From the NCBI GenBank assembly GCA_937927845.1, contig CALFXE010000247.1, positions 1 to 28,659 on the forward strand: 28,659 bases of DNA, read 5' to 3'. Source of the stretch: an uncultured Paludibacter sp. (GTDB lineage: Bacteria; Bacteroidota; Bacteroidia; Bacteroidales; Paludibacteraceae). Positions 7,630-16,158 of the stretch are shown one piece after another; position 1 is the stretch's first letter; each line of letters begins with the position of its first letter. A program made the position numbers and the translations under genes. A model generated the notes under the pieces. That model saw only the letters and a list, made by a program, of their open reading frames with translations. It did not search any database and had not been told where the DNA came from.

Positions 7630-8640
7630 TTATTTATATATTTCTACGACACTCTTTTCAATTATTATTCCATCACGTATTTGAGGTTTTTTTATTTCAT
7701 ATTTAATACCACTAGCAATTTTTAAATACTCCATCAACTGTGGCAACTGTTCGTAATCAAATTTACCAGTAATTACGGAGCTCATTACCCGCTGATCTTT
7801 GACCACAAAACGAACGTTATAGTGTCTTCCAAGAATTTTAAGAACATCCTCCATTGTGTGGTTTTTGAAAATTATACTACCATCTTTCCATGCGGTATCG
7901 TATTCCGTATTCACTTTAATAACCTTGAGGTCGCAGCTTCGTTTATCAAAAATTGTTTTTTCACCCGGTTTAACTTTTTGACTATTATTACCTGCAAATA
8001 ATTCTATTGATCCCGAAACCAAAGTGGTCTCAACATAATTATCATCCTTATACGCCGAGACATTAAATTCTGTTCCATATACTTTTACAGAATAGTTTTC
8101 TTCTGTTTTAACAATAAAAGGCTTGTCGGGATTCTTTACCACATCAAAAAATCCCTGGCCTTCCAACTTCACAGTCCTGTTTTCATCATTAAATCGGGTT
8201 GGGTAGCTAAGTCGGCTACCAGAATTCAACCAAACTTTTGTACCATCAGGTAGTTTGAAAGATGAAACCATTCCTGCGTTGGTTACAACATCTACTATTT
8301 GTACAGAATTTTCAGCCGGTTTGAGAAAAAGATATGCTGATAATAGAAAAAGAGGTATACATAAAAAAGCAGCAACCCGCTGAATTATGCTTATGTGGTT
8401 ACGGAACACATTAAATTTGGATTTATTACGTAGCTTATTTTTAAATCCAGATAACGCTTCTTCCGGATTTACTGAATTCATCACCTCCATCCTATCTTTT
8501 ACACATAAAATAAAATAGATTTGATCCAGTCGTTTCTCATTTTCCGGGGATTGTTTATACCATTCTTCAATCATGAGATTTTCCTCATGAGTAAGCATTC
8601 CAAGTACATACTCAACTAATTTCGCTTCTTCCACTACCAT
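7630..8640 (-). CDS. FecR-family anti-sigma factor
   Basis: This is a 336-residue inner-membrane anti-sigma factor. It has a short cytoplasmic N-terminal region (about 1-85) that would hold the sigma factor, one membrane span (about 86-106, RVAAFLCIPLFLLSAYLFL), a periplasmic FecR domain (VSSFKLPDGTKVWLNSGSRLSYP onward) and a C-terminal DUF4974 domain (about 265-330) expected to touch the STN domain of SusC. The ATG at 8640 is preferred over an in-frame TTG at 8646. It is divergent from the sigma gene at 8780, the usual partner arrangement. When SusC binds its ligand, this protein should release the sigma factor to switch on the locus. Confidence 0.92.
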   Translation of the reverse strand: MVVEEAKLVEYVLGMLTHEENLMIEEWYKQSPENEKRLDQIYFILCVKDRMEVMNSVNPEEALSGFKNKLRNKSKFNVFRNHISIIQRVAAFLCIPLFLLSAYLFLKPAENSVQIVDVVTNAGMVSSFKLPDGTKVWLNSGSRLSYPTRFNDENRTVKLEGQGFFDVVKNPDKPFIVKTEENYSVKVYGTEFNVSAYKDDNYVETTLVSGSIELFAGNNSQKVKPGEKTIFDKRSCDLKVIKVNTEYDTAWKDGSIIFKNHTMEDVLKILGRHYNVRFVVKDQRVMSSVITGKFDYEQLPQLMEYLKIASGIKYEIKKPQIRDGIIIEKSVVEIYK

Positions 8641-8721
8641 ATTCAATTTACCATCTATAACTAATACAGCTCAGAAATAAGATATACTAAACTATAAACC
8701 TGTTTTTTTTCATAAATTTTA

Positions 8722-8729
8722 CAAATCTA
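8722..8729 (-). promoter_or_regulatory. Candidate -7 box for the anti-sigma gene
   Basis: TAGATTTG on the minus strand matches TAnnTTTG fully and would start a transcript near 8715, about 75 bases before the anti-sigma ATG. No TTTG -33 box at the usual distance was found. Confidence 0.4.
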
Positions 8730-8750
8730 TCGATTAACAAAAAAAAACAG

Positions 8751-8758
8751 TATGTTTG
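8751..8758 (+). promoter_or_regulatory. Candidate -7 box for the sigma factor gene
   Basis: TATGTTTG matches TAnnTTTG fully. It lies about 21 bases before the ATG at 8780, giving a very short leader with a GAGGA-like ribosome-binding sequence at about 8772-8776. No good -33 box was found upstream. Confidence 0.42.
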
Positions 8759-8779
8759 TACTTCAGAACATGAGGACTG

Positions 8780-9340
8780 ATGGACAATAAAGACCTTTTA
8801 AATGAAAACGAAGTCGTTAAACAGCTTCGATCCGGAAACGAAAATGCATTCAACATCATCTATAAGGATTATTACCGTGGATTATGCGCTTTCGCGAGCC
8901 AATATGTTCCTACATCCGAATGCGAAGAAATAGTACAAGATACCATGATGTGGCTTTGGGAAAACAGGACAACGCTAATTCCTGAAATCCCATTAAAAGG
9001 GCTCTTGTTTACCATTGTCAAGAATAAATGTCTTAATTCTGTATCTCATGCCCAGGTATGCTACAAAGTACATAGTTCCATAAGTAAAAAATTTGAAGAA
9101 CAGTTTGAAGATCCTGATTTTTACGTTTGTAACGAACTAATGGAGTTATATAATAAAGCCGTAAAAGATTTACCTAAGGAGTATAGAGAAGCTTTTGAAA
9201 TGAATAGATTTAAAGATATGACCTACAACGAGATTGCATCTAAAATGGGTATTTCTCCTAAAACTATCGCCTATCGTATATCGCAGGCAATCCGGCTAAT
9301 CAGAATACAGTTGACCGACTTTCTGCCCTTCTTCTTTTAA
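8780..9340 (+). CDS. ECF RNA polymerase sigma factor (region A)
   Basis: The 186-residue product is a two-domain extracytoplasmic-function sigma factor of the Bacteroidota type. The sigma-2 domain spans about residues 20-90 (AFNIIYKDYYRGLCAFASQYV, EIVQDTMMWLWENR), and the sigma-4 helix-turn-helix about 130-178 (LPKEYREAFEMNRFKDMTYNEIASKMGISPKTIAYRISQAI). The hydrophobic tail (LTDFLPFFF) is common in this group. It faces away from the FecR gene across a 139-base divergent promoter region, so the two are the likely sigma/anti-sigma pair controlling the susC-susD-GH92 operon. Its 3' end is only 20 bases from the convergent end of a second sigma gene. Confidence 0.93.
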   Translation: MDNKDLLNENEVVKQLRSGNENAFNIIYKDYYRGLCAFASQYVPTSECEEIVQDTMMWLWENRTTLIPEIPLKGLLFTIVKNKCLNSVSHAQVCYKVHSSISKKFEEQFEDPDFYVCNELMELYNKAVKDLPKEYREAFEMNRFKDMTYNEIASKMGISPKTIAYRISQAIRLIRIQLTDFLPFFF

Positions 9341-9360
9341 AATATTTTCGAAGATTACAA

Positions 9361-9912
9361 TTACAACATCTTGGCAAAAAGTAATATAAGTAAAATTGCA
9401 AGGACGGCTTTTTGTAATAGCTTCAGAGCATGGTAAATATGTGTTTCTACAGTACGGACGGAAATATTGCATTGCAGGGCAATCTCTGTATTCTTTTTCT
9501 CTTCGAAGTAGTATAAAGTAAATACTTCCCTGCATTTAGGAGGCAGTTCTTCAATTGCTTTGTGCAATGATTTTAGCTGTTCATCCTTTATCAGAATATC
9601 ATCCATAGTACAAAACTGCAGCTCTTCTATTTTCAATTCGGCGGATGCCCTATTGATATATTCATGATGTATTACTTCGTGCCTCAGGTAATTTAAACAG
9701 GAATTCTGCACAGACCGATACAGATAACTTCGGATGCTTTCGTCGATAATGGTAAAAGATTTCAGCTCCCATAATTTAAGAAAGACATCCTGGATTATAT
9801 CTTCAGCTGCATCATGTCCTACAAATCTCCTGGCAAAGGAAATCAATGCAGGTGCATACTTTTCGTATAATCTGCGAAACTGATCTATACTATGTTTGTC
9901 GTTCTCATTCAC
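9361..9912 (-). CDS. ECF RNA polymerase sigma factor (region B)
   Basis: The 183-residue product has a sigma-2 domain at about 10-80 (FRRLYEKYAPALISFARRFVG, AEDIIQDVFLKLWE) and a sigma-4 domain at about 115-165 (LPPKCREVFTLYYFEEKKNTEIALQCNISVRTVETHIYHAL). It ends in a very hydrophobic tail (AVLAILLILLFAKML) that could associate with the membrane. The start appears to be GTG at 9912: no in-frame ATG precedes it before a stop at about 9958-9960, and the next Met is deep inside sigma-2/4. It lies downstream of the phosphoesterase gene and is separated from it by a strong hairpin terminator, so it has its own promoter. The probable partner anti-sigma factor is encoded at 16159-17190, but this pairing is inferred. 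Confidence 0.9.
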   Translation of the reverse strand: MNENDKHSIDQFRRLYEKYAPALISFARRFVGHDAAEDIIQDVFLKLWELKSFTIIDESIRSYLYRSVQNSCLNYLRHEVIHHEYINRASAELKIEELQFCTMDDILIKDEQLKSLHKAIEELPPKCREVFTLYYFEEKKNTEIALQCNISVRTVETHIYHALKLLQKAVLAILLILLFAKML

Positions 9913-9987
9913 CGTAATTGACTGCTTGAGCGTATTACTCCGTAAAAGTATTTCAATTCATTCATATTATAACAATAAACAGAAAAC

Positions 9988-10044
9988 AAAGAGGTCCTTT
10001 TTCAAATTAAATCGCATTATTTAATTGGAAAAGAACCTCTTTTT
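9988..10044 (-). terminator. Long hairpin terminator after the region B operon
   Basis: A 25-base left arm (9988-10012, beginning AAAGAGGTCC) pairs with 10019-10044 (ending GAACCTCTTTTT), with only a couple of mismatches or bulges around a 6-base loop. T-rich sequence follows the stem on the minus strand, and the + strand also ends in T5. It ends the phosphoesterase transcript and isolates the sigma gene at 9361-9912. The remaining bases of 9913-10075 show nothing else clear. Confidence 0.75.
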
Positions 10045-10075
10045 ATAGCGTATCCAATGGAACTCAACTAAATCC

Positions 10076-11083
10076 TCAATCTTTCTTAACAGGCTTGATT
10101 AATTTACTTAGTTGGATGTTCTGCATTATCTCACCACTGCGCAAGCGGATCCAAGAGGTAAAGTCTCGTGTATTCTCTTTAAGCACAATAACACGGGCAC
10201 CGTTACCCTCGGGAAGATTATTATATTCCGTATTACCTCCGCTAAACCGGCCGTATCCCAAAGCTATCCCTTTCCAATCTGCAACAAAGTCATTATCGTG
10301 GTCATGTCCCACAAATACACCCATCACATCTCCGGCAGTCAGCATGGCTGTAAACAGTCCCGTATTCAACTCCGGAGCACAGGGCTTTTCGAAACGATAA
10401 CCCACCAAATGCGAATTTTCGCTGGAAGCTGCCTGATTATATTCGGGCAGAGGAATATGGAAGAACGCCAATGCAGGTAAGGGTTTTCCCTCATTCGCAT
10501 CAGTAAAGCGTTTACTAGCATCTATATACCACTGAATCTGTGCTGGCTTTATCCAATCGTATCCTTTTACCTGCGGAAGAGCGGAGTAGGCATGCGAGTC
10601 CATAAAATAAAGGACAGCAGAGGCTTGGTTGCCGCTGTTTGGCTGAATAGTAAGAATATAATTAGACTCTCCCGGAATACCATCGGTTTTCTTTCCTAAA
10701 CACCCGGGCATTTGTTCTACAACCGACTGCAAGACGGCTCTCGACAAATCTTGTTCGTCGTCGTGATTTCCCCAAACAACCGCAAAAGGAAGCTTACGGT
10801 CAACTACCGGCTTCAATACACGAGTCAGCCCCTCTTTGGCAGGCTTGGAATATACCAGGTCGCCTGTAAAAACTACCAAATCCGGCTTTTCAAGGTCCAG
10901 CACCTTATTGATACATTCCAACGCGGCAGCAGATACAGTTTCTTTTTCAACCGAGTAATGTAAATCTGTAAACTGAACAATTTTAAAACTACCCTGCTTA
11001 TTAAAGCTCAGCGTTGGTTGTTGAGCTGTTAACTGGAGTGCAAAACAAGTCAGCAGTAAGATAAAGATTCCTTTCATTTTCAT
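10076..11083 (-). CDS. Secreted calcineurin-like metallophosphoesterase
   Basis: The 335-residue product has a signal peptide (about 1-20, ending LTAQQ) and the five metal-binding motifs of the metallophosphoesterase fold: DLHY (D40, H42), GDLV (G74, D75), GNHDD (N106, H107), FHIPLPE (H209) and GHDHDND (H260, H262). All expected di-metal ligands are present, so it should be active, probably in the periplasm or at the surface. It resembles the Dcr2/Siw14-associated and purple-acid-type phosphatases often annotated in Bacteroidota. The start is 11 bases after the SusD_2 stop, so it is the third gene of a susC-susD-phosphatase operon and presumably removes phosphate from the imported ligand. The substrate is unknown. 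Confidence 0.9.
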   Translation of the reverse strand: MKMKGIFILLLTCFALQLTAQQPTLSFNKQGSFKIVQFTDLHYSVEKETVSAAALECINKVLDLEKPDLVVFTGDLVYSKPAKEGLTRVLKPVVDRKLPFAVVWGNHDDEQDLSRAVLQSVVEQMPGCLGKKTDGIPGESNYILTIQPNSGNQASAVLYFMDSHAYSALPQVKGYDWIKPAQIQWYIDASKRFTDANEGKPLPALAFFHIPLPEYNQAASSENSHLVGYRFEKPCAPELNTGLFTAMLTAGDVMGVFVGHDHDNDFVADWKGIALGYGRFSGGNTEYNNLPEGNGARVIVLKENTRDFTSWIRLRSGEIMQNIQLSKLIKPVKKD

Positions 11084-11094
11084 TATTTAAACGT

Positions 11095-12654
11095 TTAATC
11101 CTTTAAAATCCACATCAATTCGTTTTCAGTATCGACTCCGTTGTACTGACTATCCACCGCCTTCTTCAGGTTTTCAGTGTTATAGTTATACTCATCCTGC
11201 GGATACATCCATCTTACCGGCATTTTGTCCGACGGATCGTTTCTGTTGGATTGCGGGTTGATTGTAAATCTAGGTATCCCCGTTCTTCTGTATTCGAAGT
11301 ATCCGCTGAAAGGAGTCTGCAAGAACGTGGCAAGATATTTCTGAGTAATTATCTGAGCAATCTGCGCACTTGCATTGGTTGCAAAGGTAACCTTTTCTCC
11401 ATTAATATAACTCGAAATATACTGGTCTGTAATTTTCATTCCATGATGATAATCGTAGCTATCGGGAGTATGGTCTGCCGTAAACCGCATAGCTGCACGA
11501 ATACCCTGTTCATAATATGACTTTGCGTTCCCGGCAAGAAGTCCCCGAACCACGGCTTCTGACAAAATAAAGTTCATTTCGGCATAACTAAGCTTGAATG
11601 TAGGTTCGCCTTCCGGCAGTTCACTGTAACGCAAATTGAGCTGAGATACATTCTTGGTCTCCACGGCAGATTGTATTTCGGAGAAAGTAAGCGTAGGATC
11701 TACACCGTTGTAGGCATTCCAGTCGGTTGGTTCAAGTCCTGAATCTACCGATTTCACTGTTGGCTTGGCATAATAGAACAATCGTCTGTCACCCAACACC
11801 TTCAATGTATCGATTACAAAGGAAGATACCTGGTTGAACACAATAAAATTATTCCCTTCCTTGTAAAAAGGATATTTCTGTCCGGAGTTATCCGAATGCA
11901 CCAACTGCAGATTGTCATCGTTGGATGTAAAAATTGGTTTACCGGAAACTATCTTCTGGAATCTGTCGGCAACCTTCAGTTCTGCATCCGCACTCTTCTT
12001 ATACAAATTGATCAGAATTTTAAGCTGCAGCGTATTAACCGCTTTTCTCCATTTGGATACATCTCCGTCGTACACCGGATCGCCGTCAAAGTTTTCACCC
12101 GACTCAAAAAGCTGATCTGCCAGATCCAATTCATTCAGCAAACCCAGAAAAACACTTTTCTGCGAATCGTAGGCCGGATATTCGACACCCTCTTCTCCCT
12201 TCATCGACTCACTGTAGGGAATATCGCCCACACGCATCGTAAGATCGAAGAATTTCCATACACGGATAAAATGTCCAAGCGCTGTATACGAATTCTTTGC
12301 CTTCTCGTTGGGAGCAAAGCCTATCATCTTCTCCACATTTCCAAGCATGGCCATATTTTCGAAACTATAATTGGAGAAGTCGTCTGTCCTACCCAATTTA
12401 TTGAACAGGTAATCGATGTCATTTCCTTCGGTCCACGCCACATACTTGCTTAGCATATCATCCCTTAGGAAAGTCTTGGTGGTTCCATCCTCCTGCATAA
12501 TTCCGAGTATCAGGTTCGTTGCCAACATACCCGAAGTAACTTTTGTCGACTTATCCGGATTGGTATTGAACTCCTCAAAGCTATCGCAGGCGGTAAGTCC
12601 CATACAAAGTGCCAGAATATATAATGCGATTCTATTTACTATATTTTTTTTCAT
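11095..12654 (-). CDS. SusD_2-family outer-membrane lipoprotein
   Basis: The 519-residue lipoprotein belongs to the SusD/RagB-like branch typified by the N-terminal motif FEEFNTNPDKST (SusD-like_2), not to classical SusD. The lipobox is GLTAC, followed by DSFEEFN. Other family signs are the AxxNFILSEAVVRG segment and the PQDEYNYNTENLKKAV C-terminal region. The gene starts 17 bases after the susC stop and forms the receptor pair with it. The branch is frequent beside SusC proteins carrying an ELVVTALGMKRSEKALGY TonB-box region, as here. The ligand is unknown; the phosphoesterase downstream suggests a phosphorylated compound. Confidence 0.92.
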   Translation of the reverse strand: MKKNIVNRIALYILALCMGLTACDSFEEFNTNPDKSTKVTSGMLATNLILGIMQEDGTTKTFLRDDMLSKYVAWTEGNDIDYLFNKLGRTDDFSNYSFENMAMLGNVEKMIGFAPNEKAKNSYTALGHFIRVWKFFDLTMRVGDIPYSESMKGEEGVEYPAYDSQKSVFLGLLNELDLADQLFESGENFDGDPVYDGDVSKWRKAVNTLQLKILINLYKKSADAELKVADRFQKIVSGKPIFTSNDDNLQLVHSDNSGQKYPFYKEGNNFIVFNQVSSFVIDTLKVLGDRRLFYYAKPTVKSVDSGLEPTDWNAYNGVDPTLTFSEIQSAVETKNVSQLNLRYSELPEGEPTFKLSYAEMNFILSEAVVRGLLAGNAKSYYEQGIRAAMRFTADHTPDSYDYHHGMKITDQYISSYINGEKVTFATNASAQIAQIITQKYLATFLQTPFSGYFEYRRTGIPRFTINPQSNRNDPSDKMPVRWMYPQDEYNYNTENLKKAVDSQYNGVDTENELMWILKD

Positions 12655-12671
12655 GTCCTTAAATTTTAAAA

Positions 12672-15600
12672 TTAGAATTCAAGTTTTAAGTTAAAACCTA
12701 CATAGCGGACCGAAGGAGATGACAAGTCATCAGAAGCTTTGTCCGGATCGGCATATTTATACTCCTTTGTCCACAACAAAAGGTTTTGTCCAACCAAAGA
12801 AACTGAAGAAGAGGACAAGCCCAGTTTGGAAGAAAGCTTTTTAGGAATGTCATAACTTAACGAAAGTTCGCGGAGTTTGATGAATGTCTCATCAAAAATA
12901 AGTTGCGGGCCTTTTCTCCAGTAGTCCTTAATATACGTTTCGTACGATACCACCTTCGTATTCTTTTCAAATACTCTGTTGTCAGATACAATCCGTCCGT
13001 ATGCATCGTAGGTAACTGATCCTGAAGTTACGGTAACACCATCTGCTACGAATGTCTTATTGTTGTTAACCACCTCTTCGTACCGCCATTTATTATCGGT
13101 ATCCGGGTGAGCTCCCGTCTGCCACATTCTTCGGTTGGTTTCGGAAGATGAAAGTCCGCCTACACGTCCGTCAATACTGATTGACAGTACTACATTCTTG
13201 TATTTAAATGCATTGGTCCATCCCCATACCCAATCCGGATCGGCATAACCTATTTTCGATTTATAATCACTTAATTTGGGAACTCCGTTAAACAGGATCA
13301 TATTTCCCTGCGGGTCACGCTGAAAATCGTAACTTTCGTAAGCATCCAGACGGGCACCTTTGTACACCCATAGCTTGTCGGCACTGTACTGCTCATCAAG
13401 CTTGGCGTAGTACCGCCGGGAAGTTGACCAGTTAACAATTGAGTTCCATTTAAAATCTTTGTTCATAACCGGAACAAAGTCCAGAACGACTTCGAAACCT
13501 CTTCTTTCGTACTCTTCGTCATTGTTTATCAACAAGGTTTTAAAACCTGAAAGAGCCGAAATATTAACCTGAACCGTATTGTTGTAAGTCAGCTTGTTAT
13601 AATAGCTGAAGTCGGCTTTCACCCGGTTATTCTTAAGCAGATTAAATGTGGTACCAATTTCGTAGGTACGGTTTGTGATAGGTTTCACACTTCCACGCAG
13701 GGTAGTTGGATAGTAAGCGGAGTTCATCCCATTCCATACAGCATTGTCGACGGCATAGGCTGTGTTGATGGCATAAATATCCAGGTCGTTTTTCGAAACG
13801 GTCCACGAACCTCTCAATTTCCAGAAGTTCATCCAATCTGGTAAAGGCATTATTTCCGACATAAGTACGCTGGCTCCTACCGAGGGATAGAAATAGGAAT
13901 TATCATCGGTTGGCAATGTAGAAGACCAGTCGTTTCGTCCGGTAAGGTCAAGGAAGAATGCGTTTCTGTAACCTACAGTCAGCTTTCCGAAAAGACTGTT
14001 CACCTGTTTCTTGCTGGTATAAACATCAATATTGGGACTCTCAACCGAGGCTTTCAACGAATAGAATCCGGGAATGGATAATCCGTTCTTTGTAGAAGCT
14101 TCCAGCGAATTTGTTTTGTAATAGTATATTGATCCTCCCAACAAACCTTCGAAGGTAAATTTATCCAGACTCTTTTCGGCCGACAAGATGAAGTCATTGT
14201 TCATACTGAATGCATATGCATTCTTTTCCATATAGTATCCTTTATCTGTACCACCCCAGTTGCGGGTCGAATTAATTCCGAGAGGAGCCCGGCGTTGCGT
14301 CTGGTCATTACTTACATCCATACCACTACGTACCAGGGCCTTTAACCAAGGGGTGATCTGATAATTGAGAGACAACATACCATTGGTGGTGTTGTTATCA
14401 ATCGTGTTTCGCTTTTCGTAAGCCATTAAATAGGGGTTATCGTACCAGCCTTCATAATGCCAGTTCTGCTTTTCGTCGGGAGTAATCCAATAGTCCTTAT
14501 ACTGAGTTACATCGTATTCGGGGCCAGTCCAGACCAGAAGGTTATAAATGTAACCCTGGTTTCCATAACCTGTTCCTGCCGTATTAGGAGATATCATCTT
14601 ATTGAATGCCAAAGTACCTTCTACCGAAACCTTATCACCCAGTTTCATCTCGCCGCCGATGCTATACTTGAATTGTTGAGATTTGGCATTCGGATACTGC
14701 CCTTTGTTGTGTACGTAAGAAAACGACGATCTTACACTTCCATTTTTTCCTGTTTGAGTTACGCTCACATTCGTATTGCTGATCATACTGAATTCGAGGA
14801 AATTCTTGAAATTATTACGCCCTTTGGAGGTAAGTTCGGATTCACGCATTTCTTTAGCTATCGGATCCCACTGCGGATAGATACGTCCGATATCGAGCTT
14901 GTCTCCCCAAACCTCATCGTCGGTATTGTATTTTCCGTTGTACCCGGCACTGTATGCAGTCTGAACCTCGGGCATGGCAAGTGTACCTACGTTAAACATG
15001 TTACTGGTATTCACCGTAACAGAGAAGCCCTCTTTTCCACCCTTTTTGGTAGTAACCATAATGGCTCCGCTTCCTCCTCTCGATCCATACAAAGCCGAAG
15101 CCGTTGCCCCCTTCAAGACATCAATACTCAAAATATCGTCCGAGTTTATTTCGCCCAGCGACATGTTTGTGGGAACACCGTCCAATACTAGTATAGGATT
15201 CTCGCCACGAAGTTTCAGCGTAGGACTTTCCAAAAATTCAGTAGAGTTGTATACGGTTAAACCGGAAATACGTCCTGTAAGACTCGTTGCGACGTTGGCA
15301 CCTTTTACCTTTTCAAATTCTCCTCCACTAACCTTCTGGGTTGCATATCCCAGAGCTTTTTCGGAACGCTTCATACCTAAGGCCGTTACCACAAGCTCGT
15401 CAATCTCTAAAGACGACTCCTGTAAAGTGATGCTAAAAGTACGACGTGTACCAATCTGAATCTCCTGATTAACATATCCAACATACGAGAAGATCAATAC
15501 AGATTGCTCATTAGGAGCCTTAATGGAAAAATTACCGTCCATATCGGATACCACACCACTGGATGTTCCTTTTATCAAAACATTGGCACCGATGATTGCT

Positions 15601-16010
15601 TCGCCTTTGTTATCCACAATCTTACCGGTGATTACAATGTCTTTTACATCTGCACTTCCTTTTCTGGTAAGCACAATATGCTTTCCGTTTATCTTATATA
15701 CCAGATTTGTTTTGGCAATTACCTCATTTAATACCTCGATAGCCGGTTTATTTTCGGCCTTAACATTCACCTTGATTGAATTATCTATATCTTCATTCTT
15801 ATAAAGAAACATATAATCCGTCTGCTTCTCGATTTCAGAGACAAAAGTCTGAATCGTACCATTTTGGATAGAAAGGGAAATGCTTTTGCTTTCTATTGAA
15901 TCGGCTGCCATCCCCTTGCTTATTCCCAAGAACAAAAAAACTAGCGCAATGCCTGCAACTGTTAGACGGTTACTGTATTGCCGGCAGATCTTACTTACTG
16001 ATTTTTGCAT
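12672..16010 (-). CDS. SusC/RagA TonB-dependent receptor with STN domain (region B)
   Basis: The 1112-residue receptor is intact. It has a signal peptide (about 1-35), an STN domain (about 42-112, SLSIQNGTIQTFVSEIEKQTDYMFLY), a carboxypeptidase-regulatory-like domain (about 125-205, ITGKIVDNKGEAIIGANVLIKG), a TonB-box region (DELVVTALGMKRSEKALGYATQKV), the plug (LKLRGENPILVLDGVPTNMSLGEINSDDILSIDVLKGATASALYGSRGGSGAIMVTTKKGG) and a barrel ending VRYVGFNLKLEF. The STN domain implies signalling to the FecR protein encoded directly upstream (16159-17190). With the SusD_2 protein it should import a ligand that the phosphoesterase then processes. Confidence 0.94.
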   Translation of the reverse strand: MQKSVSKICRQYSNRLTVAGIALVFLFLGISKGMAADSIESKSISLSIQNGTIQTFVSEIEKQTDYMFLYKNEDIDNSIKVNVKAENKPAIEVLNEVIAKTNLVYKINGKHIVLTRKGSADVKDIVITGKIVDNKGEAIIGANVLIKGTSSGVVSDMDGNFSIKAPNEQSVLIFSYVGYVNQEIQIGTRRTFSITLQESSLEIDELVVTALGMKRSEKALGYATQKVSGGEFEKVKGANVATSLTGRISGLTVYNSTEFLESPTLKLRGENPILVLDGVPTNMSLGEINSDDILSIDVLKGATASALYGSRGGSGAIMVTTKKGGKEGFSVTVNTSNMFNVGTLAMPEVQTAYSAGYNGKYNTDDEVWGDKLDIGRIYPQWDPIAKEMRESELTSKGRNNFKNFLEFSMISNTNVSVTQTGKNGSVRSSFSYVHNKGQYPNAKSQQFKYSIGGEMKLGDKVSVEGTLAFNKMISPNTAGTGYGNQGYIYNLLVWTGPEYDVTQYKDYWITPDEKQNWHYEGWYDNPYLMAYEKRNTIDNNTTNGMLSLNYQITPWLKALVRSGMDVSNDQTQRRAPLGINSTRNWGGTDKGYYMEKNAYAFSMNNDFILSAEKSLDKFTFEGLLGGSIYYYKTNSLEASTKNGLSIPGFYSLKASVESPNIDVYTSKKQVNSLFGKLTVGYRNAFFLDLTGRNDWSSTLPTDDNSYFYPSVGASVLMSEIMPLPDWMNFWKLRGSWTVSKNDLDIYAINTAYAVDNAVWNGMNSAYYPTTLRGSVKPITNRTYEIGTTFNLLKNNRVKADFSYYNKLTYNNTVQVNISALSGFKTLLINNDEEYERRGFEVVLDFVPVMNKDFKWNSIVNWSTSRRYYAKLDEQYSADKLWVYKGARLDAYESYDFQRDPQGNMILFNGVPKLSDYKSKIGYADPDWVWGWTNAFKYKNVVLSISIDGRVGGLSSSETNRRMWQTGAHPDTDNKWRYEEVVNNNKTFVADGVTVTSGSVTYDAYGRIVSDNRVFEKNTKVVSYETYIKDYWRKGPQLIFDETFIKLRELSLSYDIPKKLSSKLGLSSSSVSLVGQNLLLWTKEYKYADPDKASDDLSSPSVRYVGFNLKLEF

Positions 16011-16038
16011 AAAATTATTTTTAATAGGTTAACAATGC

Positions 16039-16066
16039 CTCTTATTCATTCATTAAAGAATAAGAG
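16039..16066. repeat. Hairpin in the region B susC leader
   Basis: CTCTTATTC (16039-16047) and GAATAAGAG (16058-16066) form a perfect 9-base stem with a 10-base loop, 29 bases before the susC start. No T-run follows on either strand, so it is not a standard terminator. It may affect translation or stability of the susC message. Confidence 0.5.
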
Positions 16067-16102
16067 AAACAGGTATTCGACTATTTAACTTCACTCCTTT
16101 GT

Positions 16103-16120
16103 ATTAGGATACATCCTAAT
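16103..16120. repeat. Palindrome between the anti-sigma gene and susC (region B)
   Basis: ATTAGGAT (16103-16110) and ATCCTAAT (16113-16120) form a perfect inverted repeat with a 2-base centre, too tight for a good RNA hairpin but typical of a dimeric protein site. It lies in the 148-base gap between the FecR stop and the susC start. It might be an operator; no partner protein is identifiable. Confidence 0.4.
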
Positions 16121-16158
16121 TATCACTTTATTTCCGGCGGTTGTTTCATAGGCTTTAA

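Noticed and set aside
8641..8646. TTG start for the region A anti-sigma factor
   Set aside because: An ATG two codons later (8640) is the more usual start and loses no domain residue.
10095..10480. Overlapping + strand frames opposite the phosphoesterase gene
   Set aside because: Two overlapping frames with no family features lie against a gene having all metallophosphoesterase motifs.
11896..12453. A 185-codon open frame on the + strand opposite the SusD_2 gene
   Set aside because: Antisense to a conserved gene, without recognisable domain, start signal or operon partner.
14457..15191. A 244-codon open frame on the + strand inside the region B susC
   Set aside because: It lies wholly opposite an intact, well-conserved susC reading frame and its translation shows no domain; it is a by-product of codon use in the real gene.
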